Shown here piece after piece: positions 1 through 10,998 of a DNA stretch of 64,000 nucleotides. Within the stretch, counting starts at the first letter, position 1. Every line of letters starts with the position of its first letter. The stretch is taken from contig CAUYLG010075688.1 of assembly GCA_963573385.1 (NCBI GenBank), positions 1-64,000 on the forward strand. Reading direction: 5' to 3'. The position numbers and the translations under genes were made by a program. This stretch comes from Cacajao melanocephalus (taxonomy: Eukaryota; Chordata; Mammalia; Primates; Pitheciidae). Under the pieces are notes generated by a model. That model had not been told where the DNA came from. It did not search any database and was given only the letters and a program-made list of their open reading frames with translations.

Positions 1-735
<735 letters not shown>

Positions 736-1017
736 TAATATAAGCTGCTATACCATACATATCACCTCTTTGGGCTCCAGAAGGGGCTGGGTGAAAGTGG
801 TCAGTGCTGGTCAATAGCAGTGATTGAGAGGCTTAACAACAAAGCACAAAAGTATCAAGACTCAGGGTAAAGAAAGACCTGAGAGAGACTAGGAAGAGAT
901 TGTGGCCAGGGATTGACTTACTAGGATAACATATTTGGGAGTGATTTGTTTCTTAAAGCAGAACTTCTAGGATCTGGAGAGAAAGGCACCCCAGCTCATT
1001 TCGCATAAATGCATGAA

Positions 1018-1334
1018 GGCTGGGTGTGGTGGCTCATGTCTGTAATCCCAGCACTTTGGGAGGATAAGGCAGGGAGATTGCTTGATTCCAAAGGTTTGAG
1101 ACCAGCCTGGGAAACATAAAGAAATCTTGTCTCTAAAAAAAAAAAACAAAATTAGCTAGGCATGGTGGCACGCACCTATAGTTCCAGCTAGTCAGGAGGC
1201 TGAGGTGGGAGGATCCCTTGAGTCCAGGAGGTCAAGCCTGCAGTGAGCCATGATCATGTCACTGGACTCCAATCTGGGTGACAGAGCAAGACCCTGTCTC
1301 AAAACCAAACCAAACCAAACAAAAACAAAAAAGA
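1018..1334 (+). mobile_element. Full-length AluJ-like element
   Basis: The element begins 'ggctgggtgtggtggctc', has both monomers and an A-rich linker, and ends in an impure tail of CAAAC units. Divergence is high and the body is AluJ-like ('gtttgagaccagcctggg', 'ggatcccttgagtccagga'). Flanking copies aaatgcatga (1007-1016) and aaatgtatga (1334-1343) look like the target-site duplication. Confidence 0.93.
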
Positions 1335-1582
1335 AATGTATGAGACCCATCCTCAAAGAGTTTAGGGAAAACCTCATTGCTCATTTTATATTGATTCCAC
1401 TGTTGTTGAAGGAATGTAGCTCCTTCTTACTCAAGCAGGTGGAAACCTGACTTCTGAGGTGCCTGATGCACAGGACTTAGAATATTCAATTTTCCCTCCA
1501 GCAGGCATCAGTTATGTCCTAAATACAACTTCCATTGCATAACACACCAGCGCATACTTGTTTATTTACCCTAAACATATGT
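1335..1582. other. Single-copy sequence
   Basis: No repeat, ORF or RNA signature was recognised between the AluJ and the pyrimidine tract. Confidence 0.4.
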
Positions 1583-1680
1583 TCTTCCTTCCCTCCTTTT
1601 CCTCTCTCTCCTTTCCCTCTCTCTCCCTTCCATTCTTCCTCTCTTACCTCCTTTTTTCTTGTTTCCCATTCTTTCTTTAC
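1583..1680. repeat. Pyrimidine-rich (CT) low-complexity tract
   Basis: Nearly 100 bases are almost entirely C and T, in clusters of ccctcc, tctctc and cttcc. The tract is a polypurine/polypyrimidine run without a fixed period. Confidence 0.75.
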
Positions 1681-1707
1681 ACAATAAATGTTAAACACAA
1701 GAAATAG

Positions 1708-2275
1708 TCATTGAGCACCTACTACATGCTAGGTGTTGGGTATTCAGTAATTATCAACAATGTATATAGTCCATAGCCCCTTGAAGTTCATGGTTTAATG
1801 GGGAAGACAGGTAATCAAACAGCCATGCAAACATAGTAAAATTACAACGATGACAAGTACCACGTGATTTTATGAGACCTTATGATGGGGCTATGTCACC
1901 TGGTCACAGGAGGTAGGACAGGACTCTCTGATGTGGCAATGACTAAAGCTGAGAAACAGAGCATGAGTTGGATTTGGACAGACAGAGGTGCACAAAGACA
2001 GAGTCTGGGAAGGAGAAGAGCCTGGGCAGCAGTCTCATGGCAGAGCGTATGCAAACTTCAGGGGTGGGAGAGGGCCTGAGAGCGTGTGCAGAGAGCAGGG
2101 GGAGCATTGCGAGGCAGGGCTGCAGAGCAGGTGTGCAAGGCACCATATGGAGGGCCTCCTAGGCTGTGCTGAAGGCTTGTCTCTATGTGATGGGCCATGT
2201 GTTGTGAGCATGAAGGTTGCACAGCCAGGTTGCAATCTGAAGAGACCACCCTGGCTCCAGGGAAGGCAGTGACTT
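1708..2275 (-). mobile_element. L2 LINE, 3' part, reverse orientation
   Basis: Read on the plus strand it follows the reverse complement of the L2 3' end: 'ttgagcacctactacatgct', a 'ggtgttgggtattcagtaat' block, a 'gttcatggtttaatggggaa' block, then 'gggagagggcctgagagc' and 'gtgtgcaaggc'. This order is the same as in the L2 copies near 27.2, 39.7 and 42.8 kb. Divergence is high. The short ORFs here are not in the L2 reading frame and are ignored. Confidence 0.6.
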
Positions 2276-2450
2276 AGGCAGAGAGCAAGATTGGATTGGG
2301 TGGGTCCGCTAGGGACTCTTGTGCAGAGACATGTTGAGCTGGGTACATCCTCTGAGTCATCCCCAAAAGACTATGCCAAGTAGGAGTTCATTTGGGCTTT
2401 AGGTTCTCTCATTATTATGCATCATTTTATCTATGTTGGGTCTTAGAATC

Positions 2451-2933
2451 TGGTACCCCAAACAATGGCACCTTAGCATATTGTGAGAAATTGAGAAAAC
2501 TGCAGAAGCCAACGGGTCTCTGTGACCTTCCGCAACATTTCTGTGTGAGAACCGGCCATGAAGGAGTTCTCTGACCTACATCGCCTGAAGATGAGTCATA
2601 AGACCCTCTTGTGACAGGTGTCTTGCTCTACACCTGGAGGCCAAGAGGAATTGACCAGGCAGGACTTGCTGTGTCCCCTACCCCAAGCTTCTTACCATTA
2701 GATCACACCCTTTCTATCCAGTCATACTTCTAGATGACCGTCCACTCCATTAAACCTACGCATGAAAGACAGTTTTCCTTGGATTTTATTTCTTCATTTC
2801 TGAGGACTCTTGTGTCATGTAAAACTGGTTAAGCAAATTTGTTAAGCATTTTTCTTGTTAATCTTTTGTTATTAGAGTGTCAGCCATAACCCTTGTGATA
2901 AGTAAGGAAAAGATATTACTTTTTGTTCCTGCA
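2451..2933 (+). mobile_element. Probable solo LTR of an ERV1-type endogenous retrovirus
   Basis: The stretch begins with TG ('tggtaccccaaacaatggca') and ends near a CA. It contains an ATTAAA polyadenylation-like signal near 2750. Downstream of that is the class I LTR style of R/U5 text ('ttcatttctgaggactctt', 'tttcttgttaatcttttgt', 'gagtgtcagccataaccc'). There is no adjacent gag, pol or env sequence, so it would be a solo LTR. I could not match clean flanking duplications. The family is unassigned and the edges are estimates. Confidence 0.5.
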
Positions 2934-4404
2934 TCTACAAAGTACCAGAGTACAGGGAGAATCAGACAAGACTAAATGTTATTACTTAATGAGGCTCTAA
3001 GTATTACAGAAGCCTCACAAAAGCTGATTATAATTCCTACAAGTTAGAGAATTCATTCATAGGCAGCAAAATTCATCCTAATACTGGGGTCATTTTCTCA
3101 GATAATTTGAGGAAAAAAAGGACCAAGGTCTTCTTTCTCAGAGAATTTAGGGGAAAAAAGGGCTGTTCGATTTGTATTTTATAAACTTCAGTGTCGAGGT
3201 TGTATGTGTATCATTTTAAACTCACTACTCATTCAATTTTACCTCCTTTTGGACTTTGGTTTATGGTAATGATAATTTTAAACTAAGCCTATAATGACTG
3301 CAACCATCTTCAGTTAGGTCATTTATTAAAATTAAAACTACTTGATAGGTGTCCTCTTTACTCCTGATTCTGGGTTTTTTAGGTATTTTCTCGCTTGCAA
3401 TGGAAAGAAACTCCCCATTAAAGTTCAGCAATTTACAACATGCCATTTGGTTTTCTCTGTTTAATACCCTGTGTGTTGACAACTCCCAGAGAGTTTGTCA
3501 GCCTCTGAAGATGGCATGGAGGCGAAAGAGACAATTAACAGTGGTCTCAGGATTGGTGATGTGTGTATCACAGAGTTTCTGAAAATGGTACCTACACCTA
3601 AAACTGGGTTAAAGGTGGAAATAAATTACTGGATGAACGATCTTGCCAAACATTTAATCTAACAGTGTGTTTCAAGTAAAAAATGCCCTGCAATTGAGGG
3701 CAATAATTTGTGCTACAATAAATCTAAAATGAAAGTCATTTGTTAAATAAAAACAAACAGAAAAACCTTAAGTACACAAAACATCACCCTTCCAAAGTTG
3801 ATCTGTCCTGACAGATCCATTACATTTAGAGATATTTCAGGGCTTTCTTGGTTTTGCTGATAGTACATAATGGTCATAAAGACCATTGTGAGAACACTTA
3901 AAGGAGTCAGTGTGGTATGAAGAAGTGGATTTAGGGCAGGAATGTTCACAGCAATAGAATGCGCTGTAGTTGGAGAAAAACTCTGTATGATGGCATCCAA
4001 CTACCACAGAAACAAAAATGCCTCATTTACTGTAGTTACCCACAAATAATGCATTTCCACTCTAACTTTAAACCAAATCCATTGGTGTTTCCTGCCTGTG
4101 GTCTATTGGTAATGTATACAAAGTAATAAAATTCTGATTATATCAGGAGGGAAGGCTACACTTGGTGGACAGAGAAGTGCATTCCTTCAGTTAATGTGAA
4201 CACCTATTGGCCAGATACAATGGAAAGTGCTTAGAATAGAGCAGAAAACAGGTTATAATTCTTACTTTCAAGGATTATGTAGTTTAGTAAGAGAGGCTGA
4301 CCATTAAAATAGCAATTACATAGTATATATAATAATCACGACTCTATGTTCCAATACAGAACAAATAAGAGGGAAACCTACAAAGACAGCCTTCCTGGGC
4401 AAAA
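2934..4404. other. Single-copy AT-rich sequence with a short tandem duplication
   Basis: No coding homology or recognised repeat. At 3091-3165 two imperfect copies of about 36-40 bp lie in tandem, each with a 'ttctcaga.aattt' core followed by a purine run. The ORFs of 70-85 codons here are not supported by anything else. Confidence 0.45.
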
Positions 4405-4412
4405 TCACTTCT

Positions 4413-4463
4413 TTTTTAAATTAAAAAAGTTAATTTTTTTGAGTACATAGTAGGTGTAGGAAG
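4413..4463 (-). mobile_element. Very short L1 3'-end insertion
   Basis: About 50 bp match the reverse complement of a primate L1 3' terminus: an A/T-rich tail, then 'gagtacatagtaggtgta'. The identical octamer tcacttct flanks it at 4405-4412 and 4464-4471, as expected for a target-site duplication. This is an extreme 5'-truncated L1. Confidence 0.6.
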
Positions 4464-4471
4464 TCACTTCT

Positions 4472-6340
4472 AAGCTGAGTCAGCCAGGGAACGGTGGAAA
4501 TGGGGTTAAGGAAGAAGTTATTCAAACAGAGGAAATAGCATGTAGTAACCCCTGTGGTATGGTAATATCTGGGAAGCAACATATGTTTACTGCAGCACAC
4601 AAAATTGAGGACTTAGGGCAGGAACATCAGGCTTAGGACAAGAGCCTTCAGTGGCACAGGCTCCTACTTGTTGCAAGGTTTAGCCATGGTTAGCGCCTGT
4701 GCTCGCTGAAACAAAGCAGTCAAAGCCTTGGGATTCCAGCAGATTAGGGTGGATAACAATTGGGTCTGACACTTCTAAGGGAAGCTACCTGGGCTTTCTT
4801 TTACCCTTTTCCCTTCTAAGACTGCAGACTTGCTGCTTCTGCACATGAAATCAGGGTATTTTAAAAGGTCCTGGATTGCAAGGAGAAGAGACACCTCTTT
4901 TGCCTTAAAGAACTTATTTTAAAGGAGGAAAAATAATTTGTGTTGTTCACAGTTGTGATTCCTCCAATTTTCTAATCTTTCTGTAATTTATAAGAATTTT
5001 CTATAAATTCACTATGGGATGATCCTTTTTGTTGTTTAAATTAAGGACAGAGAGCAGGGGGCTGCTACAGAGACCCATGACGTGGCCCTAGCCAGGGGAA
5101 GAAGAACCTTTGGATCATGTTCAGGTCTAAAAGTCAGCCACCCCTTTGTGAGTGGAAAACTTCTGGTGGAGTAGGAGTAAGTCTTCACCGTGCACCAGCT
5201 CTTGCTCCTGAGATGCCTGAGAAAGAATTCTCAGCGGCTTTGCTGGAGAAGACAGTGCATGCTGGCTTGGAAGGAAAGTGCAGCTGGAGCTGTCCATGGT
5301 TCTCTCCCCATCCACAGCCTGTTTCGCTCTTTCTTGGACTTTGGCCCTCAGCCAAGCTGCAAGACATCTTGCCTTCGCTCTTGTTCAGGATCCATCACAC
5401 CGGTCAAGTCACTGATGTTTCTGGTCAAGTTATAACCTCATCCTCAGCTCCTCACTTGACTGACTATACTCTCTTCTACTCTGACTCTATCGCTACGGTG
5501 TGAGTTCAGGAGGTTGCACTGTCCTGCTTCGGTCTCCACTGAATGCTTTTAGATTTCTTTTCTAGCCAGAGGGAACCCTGTTCTTTTGAGAAGAATTAAA
5601 ATATTCTAAGCTTTTTCCAATTTCAATGAACATCTGAAAAAATTTTTCTGTCCATTTGATTGCTAGAGGCTGAAGAGCAGTGCCCTTCACTGTCCTGATA
5701 GTGGGTGCTGAGACAGGCCACTTGTGGAAACTGTTGTTCTCTAAGGCTGAAATATATTTGATTCAAAGTTTTACAATGTCATTTGCAACCAGTATATCTA
5801 GGCTTTTATTCTATAGTTATGCAGAAATGCCAGTTCAAACCTTAAAATGAGAGGAATCTCAAATTACTTAAATTTCTGTGTATGCTTCATGACAAATGAC
5901 CTATCTTTCAATTTCTGATAAAAATCAAAGGGTGCTAGACAATTTCAGGTAAATGTTGACTCCACCATCTCATAAAAAACATTTTCTGGAGATGATAGAT
6001 GAAATTAAAGGATGAAATGTGGTTTCTGAGCCAAAACTAGCACTCTGATAATATTCCTGATTTTTTCTGTCTGTTTACAAATAGATCAGTTAGAAGTGTC
6101 CTGTTAGCAATTACCAGCCAAGTTTTAGCATTTCAGAAGATTAAGTGACTTTGTAGATCTAAATTAGAAACCACCTGGAAGGAGCTGAAACTTACCTGCT
6201 GAAATATAAAAAGTACTGAATAAAATCTACTACAGAGTTGAGGCATGACATGTAAAAATACCTCTGTCATGTTCAGACATTAAAAATAAATTATTGGAAT
6301 AAAAAACTGATAATAATGCATAGTTTAAAACTTCTTAGCA
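4472..6340. other. Single-copy sequence, no gene recognised
   Basis: A 128-codon plus-strand ORF at 5117-5503 has no domain, signal peptide or family that I recognise. Shorter ORFs overlap it in three other registers, which points to a locally stop-poor, more GC-rich patch. I treat it as chance. The rest, 5600-6340, is AT-rich without a feature. Confidence 0.45.
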
Positions 6341-6420
6341 GGTTGGTGAAAAAGTAATTGCAGTTTTTGCTATTTTACTTTTATTAATTGTAAAACCTGC
6401 ATTAGTTTTGCACTAACCCA
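6341..6420. mobile_element. MADE1 mini-mariner (MITE)
   Basis: An 80-bp palindromic element starts 'ggttggtgaaaaagtaattg' and ends with 'attagttttgcactaaccca', matching the terminal inverted repeats of MADE1. The two arms fold into an imperfect hairpin. MADE1 copies are the known origin of the primate mir-548 family, but this copy has several arm mismatches and I do not claim a functional microRNA. Confidence 0.85.
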
Positions 6421-6481
6421 ATACATGTTCTACCCTGATTGCTCAGATAAATTATGTAGTGTTTATCATTTTTTAATCTTT

Positions 6482-6498
6482 CTAAATGTTCCCTCTTT
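6482..6498. repeat. L1 target-site duplication, left copy
   Basis: The 17-mer ctaaatgttccctcttt lies directly before the poly(T) of the minus-strand L1. It differs at one position from the copy at 10982-10998. Confidence 0.75.
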
Positions 6499-9078
6499 TT
6501 TTTTTTGTTTATATTGTCTTGGCTATGTGGCTCTCTTTTGGTCCCATATGTAGTTTAAGGTGGTTTTTTCCAGTTCTGTGAATAAGGTCATTGGTAGCTT
6601 GATGGGGATAGCATTTAATCTATAAACTACTTTGGGTAGTATGGCCATTTTCACAATATTGATTCTTCCTAACCATGAGCATGGAATGTTTTTCCATCTG
6701 TTTGTGTCCTCTCTTATTTCCTTGAGCAGTGGTTTGTCATTCTCCTTGAAGAGGTCTTTTACATCCTTTGTTAGGTGTATTCCTAGGTATTTTATTCTCT
6801 TTGTAGTGATTGTAAATGGGAGTTCATTCATGATTTGGCTTTCTGTTTGTCTGTTGTTGGTATATAGGAATGCTTGTGATTTCTGCCCATTGATTTGTGT
6901 CCTGAGACTTTGCTGAGGTTGCTTATCCATTTAAGGAGATTTTGGGCTGAGATGTTGGGGTCTTATAAGTATACAATCATGTCGTCTGCAAATAGGGACA
7001 ATTCGACTTCTTTTCCTAATTGAATGACCTTTATATCTTTTTCTTGCTTAATTGCTCTGGCTAGAACTTCCAATACTATATTGAATAGGAGTGTGAGAGA
7101 GGGCATCCTTGTCTAGTGCTGGATTTCAAAGAGAATGCTTCTAGTTTTTGCCCATTCAGTATGATATTGGCTACGGGTTTTTCATAAATAGCTTTTATTA
7201 TTTTGAAATATGTTCCATTGATACCTAGTTTATTGAGGGTTTTTAGCATAAAGGGCTCTTGACTTTTGTTGAAGGCCTTCTCTGCATCTATTGAGATAAT
7301 CATGTGGTTTTTGTCTTTGGTTCTGTTTATGTGGTGGATTACATTTATAGATTTGTGTATGTTGAACCAGCCTTGCATCCCTGGGATGAAGCCTACTCGA
7401 TTATGGTGGATAAGCCTTTTGATGTGCTGTTGGATTTGGTTTGCCAGTATTTTATTGAAGATTTTTGCATCGATGTTCATCATGGATATTGGCCTGTAGT
7501 TTTCTTTTTTAGTTGTGTCTCTGCCAGGTTTTGGTATCAGGATGATGTTGGTCTCATAGAAAGAGTTAGGGAGGATTCCCTCTTTTTGTATTGTTTGGAA
7601 TAGTTTCAACAGGAATGGTATCAGCTCCTCTTTGTACGTCTGGTAGAATTCAGCTGTGAACTCATGTGGACCAGGACTTTTTTTGGTTGGTAGGCTATTA
7701 ATTGCTGTCTCGACTTCAGACCTTGTTATTGGTCTATTCAGGGTTTCAACTTTTCCTGACTTAGTCTTGGGAGTCTACAAGGGTCCAGGAATTTACCCAT
7801 TTCTTCCAGATTTACTGGTTTATGTTCATAGAGCTGTTTGTAGTAATCTCTGATGGTAGCTTGTATATTCAAGGAATCAGTGGTGATCTCCCCTTTATCG
7901 TTTTTTATTACATCTATTTGTTTCTTCTCTCTTTTCTTTTTTATTAGTCTAGCTAGTGGTCTATTTTGTTGATCTTTTCAAAAAACCAGCTCTGGATTTA
8001 TTGATTTTTTGAAGGGTTTTTTGTGTCTCTATCTCCTTCAGTTCTGCTCTGATCTTAGTTATTTCTTGTCTTCTGCTTGCTTTTGAGTTTTTTTATCTTG
8101 CTCCTCTAGCTCTTTCAATTTTGGTGATAGGGTGTCGATTTTAGATCTTTTCTTGTTTTTCATGTGGGCATTTCTTGCTATAAATTTCCCTGTAGACACT
8201 GCTTTAAATATGTCCCAGAGATTTTGGTATGTTTTGTCTTTGTTCTCACTGGTTTTGAAGAACATTTTTCTTTCTGTCTTCATTTCATTGTTTATCCATT
8301 CATCATGCAGGAGCAAGTTGTTCAGTTTCCATGTGGTTTTGCAGTTTTGAGTACTTTTCTTAATCCTGGTTCTAATTTGATTGCACTGTGGTCTGAGGGA
8401 CTGTTTATTATGATTTCTGTTCTTTTGCATTTGCGGAGAAGTGATTTACTTCCAATTATGTGGTCAATTTTAGAGTAAGTGTGATGTGGTGCTGAGAAGA
8501 ATGTGTATTCTGTGGATTTGGGATGGAGTGTTCTGTAGATGTCTATTAGGTCTGCTTGGTCCAAATCTGTGTTCAAGTCCTGGATATCCTTGTTGACTTT
8601 CTGTCTTGTTGATCTGTCCAATATTGTCAGTGGAGTGTTAAAGTCTCCCGCTATTATTTTGCGGGAGTCTGAGTCTCTTTGTAGGTCATTAAGAACTTGT
8701 TTTATGTGTCTGAGTGCTCCTGCATTGGGTGCATATATATTTTGGATAGTTAGCTCTTCTTGTTGCATTGATCCTTTTACCACTATGTAATGCCCCTCTT
8801 GGTCTCTTTTGATCTTTGTTGGTTTAAAGTCCGTTTTATCAGAGACTAGGATTGCTGCCCCTGCTTTTTTTTTCTGCTATCCATTTGCTTGGTAAATCTT
8901 CTTTCATTCCTTTTTTGAGTCTATGTGAGTCTTTGCATGTGAGATGGGTCTCCTGAATACAGCACACCAATGAGTCTTGACTTTTTATCCAGTTTGCCAG
9001 TCTGTGTCTTTTGATTGGGGCATTTAGGCCATTTACATTCAACCTTAATATTGTTATGTTTGAATTTGATCCTGCCGT
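6499..9078 (-). pseudogene. L1 ORF2 (endonuclease/reverse transcriptase), decayed and 3'-incomplete
   Basis: ORF2p nicks target DNA and reverse-transcribes L1 RNA. The reading frame would start at 9078, where the expected ATG is ACG, followed by the conserved 'GSN' start context. The endonuclease is recognisable at about 9040-8330 ('VCCIQETHLTCKDSHR', 'TEYTFFSAPHHTYSKIDHI', 'SDHSAIKLE'). It is broken near 8865-8873 by an expanded T run on the plus strand, which shifts the frame. The reverse transcriptase lies at about 7610-6900, with 'ISIDAEKAF' and the catalytic FADD codons at 6981-6992, followed shortly by an in-frame stop. The C-terminal segment with the cysteine-rich motif was never present in this copy. 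Several stops and frameshifts make it non-functional. Confidence 0.92.
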
Positions 9079-9141
9079 TTTGTTACTGGCTGGTTGTTTT
9101 GCCCATTAGTTGACGTGATTTCATCATCGTGTCATTGTTCT

Positions 9142-10167
9142 TTACCGTTTGGTGCATTTTTGCAGTGTCCGGTACTGATTATTCCTCTCCATGTTTAGTA
9201 CTTCCTTCAGGAGTTCTTGTAAGGCAGGTCTTGTAGTGACAAAATCTCTCAGCAATTGCTTGTCTGTAATGGATTTTATTTCTCCTTCACTTATGAAGCT
9301 TAGTTTGGCTGGATATAGAATTCTGGGTTAAAAGCTCCTTTCTTTAAGGATGTTGAATATTGGCCCCCACTCCCTTCTAGCTTGTAGGGTTTCTGCAGAG
9401 AGATCTGCTGTGAGTCTGATGGTCTTTCCTTTGTGGGTGACCCAGCCTTTCTCTTTGGCTGCCCTTAGGATTTTTTCCTTCATTTCAACCCTGGTGAATC
9501 TGACGATTATATGCCTTGGGGTTGCTCTTCTTGAGGAATATCTTTGTGGTGTTCTCTGTATTTCCTGGATTTGAATGTTGGCCTGCCTTGTTAGCTTGGG
9601 GAAGTTCTCTTGGATAATAACCCGAAGAGTGTTTTCCAACTTGGATTCATTCTCCCTGTCGCATTCAGGTACACTGATCAAGCATAGATTAGGTCTTTTC
9701 ACATAATCCCATAGTAGTTGCAGACTTTGTTCATTTGTTTTCACTCTTTTTTCTCTAATCTTGCTTTCTCATTTTATTTCATTGATTTGATCTTCTATCT
9801 CTGATATCCTTTCTTCTGCCTGATCGATTCAGCTGTTGAAACTTGTGTATGCCCTGCGGAGATCTCGTGCTGTGCTTTTCAGCTCCATCAAGTCATTTAT
9901 GTTCTTCTCTAAGTTGATTATTCTAATTAGCATTTTGTCTATCCTTTTTTCAAGGTTCTTAGTCTCTTTGCATTGGGTTAGAACATGGTCTTTTAACTCA
10001 GAGAAATTTGTTACTACCCACCTTCTGAAGCCTGCTTCTGTCAGCTGGTCAAACTCATTTTCTGTCTTGTTTTGTTCCCTTGATGGTGAGGAGTTGTGAT
10101 ACCTGGGAGGGGAAGAGGTGTTCTGGTCTTTTATAGTTTCATCCTTTTCATGCTTGTTTCTTCCCAT
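9142..10167 (-). pseudogene. L1 ORF1 (RNA-binding protein) with nonsense mutations
   Basis: ORF1p is the trimeric RNA-binding chaperone of L1. The frame starts at an ATG ending at 10167 ('MGRNKHEKDE') and reaches a natural stop at 9142-9144, 342 codons including the stop, which is the normal family size. The N-terminal and coiled-coil part is at 10167-9830. The RRM and C-terminal part contains 'QIQEIQRTPQRYSSRRATP' and 'LTADLSAETLQARREWGP'. I see three in-frame stops: TGA at 9829-9831, a second TGA near 9770, and TAA near 9328. Each fits a C-to-T change from CGA or CAA. No net frameshift is evident. The 63-bp spacer to ORF2 is typical. Confidence 0.92.
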
Positions 10168-10981
10168 CTTGGTGGATTTATCTCCCTTTTGTCTTTGAAG
10201 TTGGTGATTTTGAGAGGAATCTCTGAGTGGACATCCTTTCTGTTGTGGTTGAAGTTGTATCTTTTATGGCCTGTAGAGGCGCTGGTGGGCTGCATCAGAT
10301 TCAGTCAGGTTGCTGGATGGGTGGTCTTCACCTGGAGTTTGTTTGCAGGTGAGATTAGCCCCACCTTCCCAATGGCGTCTCTCCTTCTGCAAGCTCCATC
10401 TTCCTGGTTGGGGTCAAACTGGTGTATTTGCTGCCAAGCTCTCTAGCACGTGGGCTTCAGTTTGAGTTTTGTGGGGATGGGGCCTGCCAGGTCTTATGGC
10501 CTGTTTCCCTGCTTTCAACTCTGCCTCTTTCTGTGGGACTGGTTGTTCCGTCTTGCTGGCCTTAGTCCAAACTTCTGCTCAGGTCTGTGCTGACAACTTG
10601 CAGCACCAGGCGGGAGCCATCACTCAGATTTGCATTGACAACCCACGGCACACCTCAGTCTGGTGGGGCTCTCATGGACTGTGGGTTGCAGGAAGGATGA
10701 GGTAAGCACAGGATCCAAATTGGAGCACTGAGGGAGTGAAGCCCCCTGATGCTCTGAGTCAGCTGTATGTTCCATGTGGGGACACACCACACCCTGTCTT
10801 GGTTCGCCCTCCCTGGGCGGCTCTCACCCTGCTTCAGCTCCATCCCTGGGCTATTTTCAGAGTCCTACCAGTCCCACCGAAATGAACCCAGCACCTTGGT
10901 CAGAATCGTGAAGTCCTCTAGCCCTCTGCATCTCATTCTCTGGGAGCTGCATTCTGGTGTTGCCTCCTCTCAGCCATCTTC
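10168..10981 (-). promoter_or_regulatory. L1 5' UTR / internal promoter region
   Basis: About 814 bp precede ORF1. The outer end carries gccatctt at 10973-10980, the reverse complement of the YY1 site found at position 1 of complete L1s. This marks a full 5' end, directly next to the right-hand target-site duplication. The rest is GC-richer than the flanks and has several short meaningless ORFs. L1 5' UTRs drive sense transcription and, in young families, antisense transcription into the flank. Activity of this old copy is not shown. Confidence 0.7.
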
Positions 10982-10998
10982 CTAAATGTTCCTTCTTT
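10982..10998. repeat. L1 target-site duplication, right copy
   Basis: ctaaatgttccttcttt matches 16 of 17 bases of 6482-6498. In L1 sense orientation it begins AAAGA, compatible with cleavage at an A-rich endonuclease site. Confidence 0.75.

Larger units (their letters stand above)
6499..10981 (-). mobile_element. Primate-type L1, 5'-complete but 3'-truncated within ORF2
   Basis: In sense orientation (right to left) the element has a 5' UTR of about 810 bp starting with an AAGATGGC-type YY1 site, then ORF1, a 63-bp spacer and ORF2. ORF2 stops after about 2.58 kb, at the segment encoding '[11 protein letters not shown]', and runs straight into a poly(A) read as poly(T) at 6496-6506. The ORF2 C-terminal third and the L1 3' UTR are absent. 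A 17-bp flanking duplication with one mismatch brackets the whole unit, so the short 3' end appears to be original to the insertion and not a later deletion. ORF1 sequence suggests an older primate subfamily (L1PA or L1PB class, not L1HS). The element cannot move by itself. Confidence 0.93.

Noticed and set aside
6523..10705. Many plus-strand ORFs opposite the L1
   Set aside because: They are antisense shadows of L1 ORF1, ORF2 and the 5' UTR.
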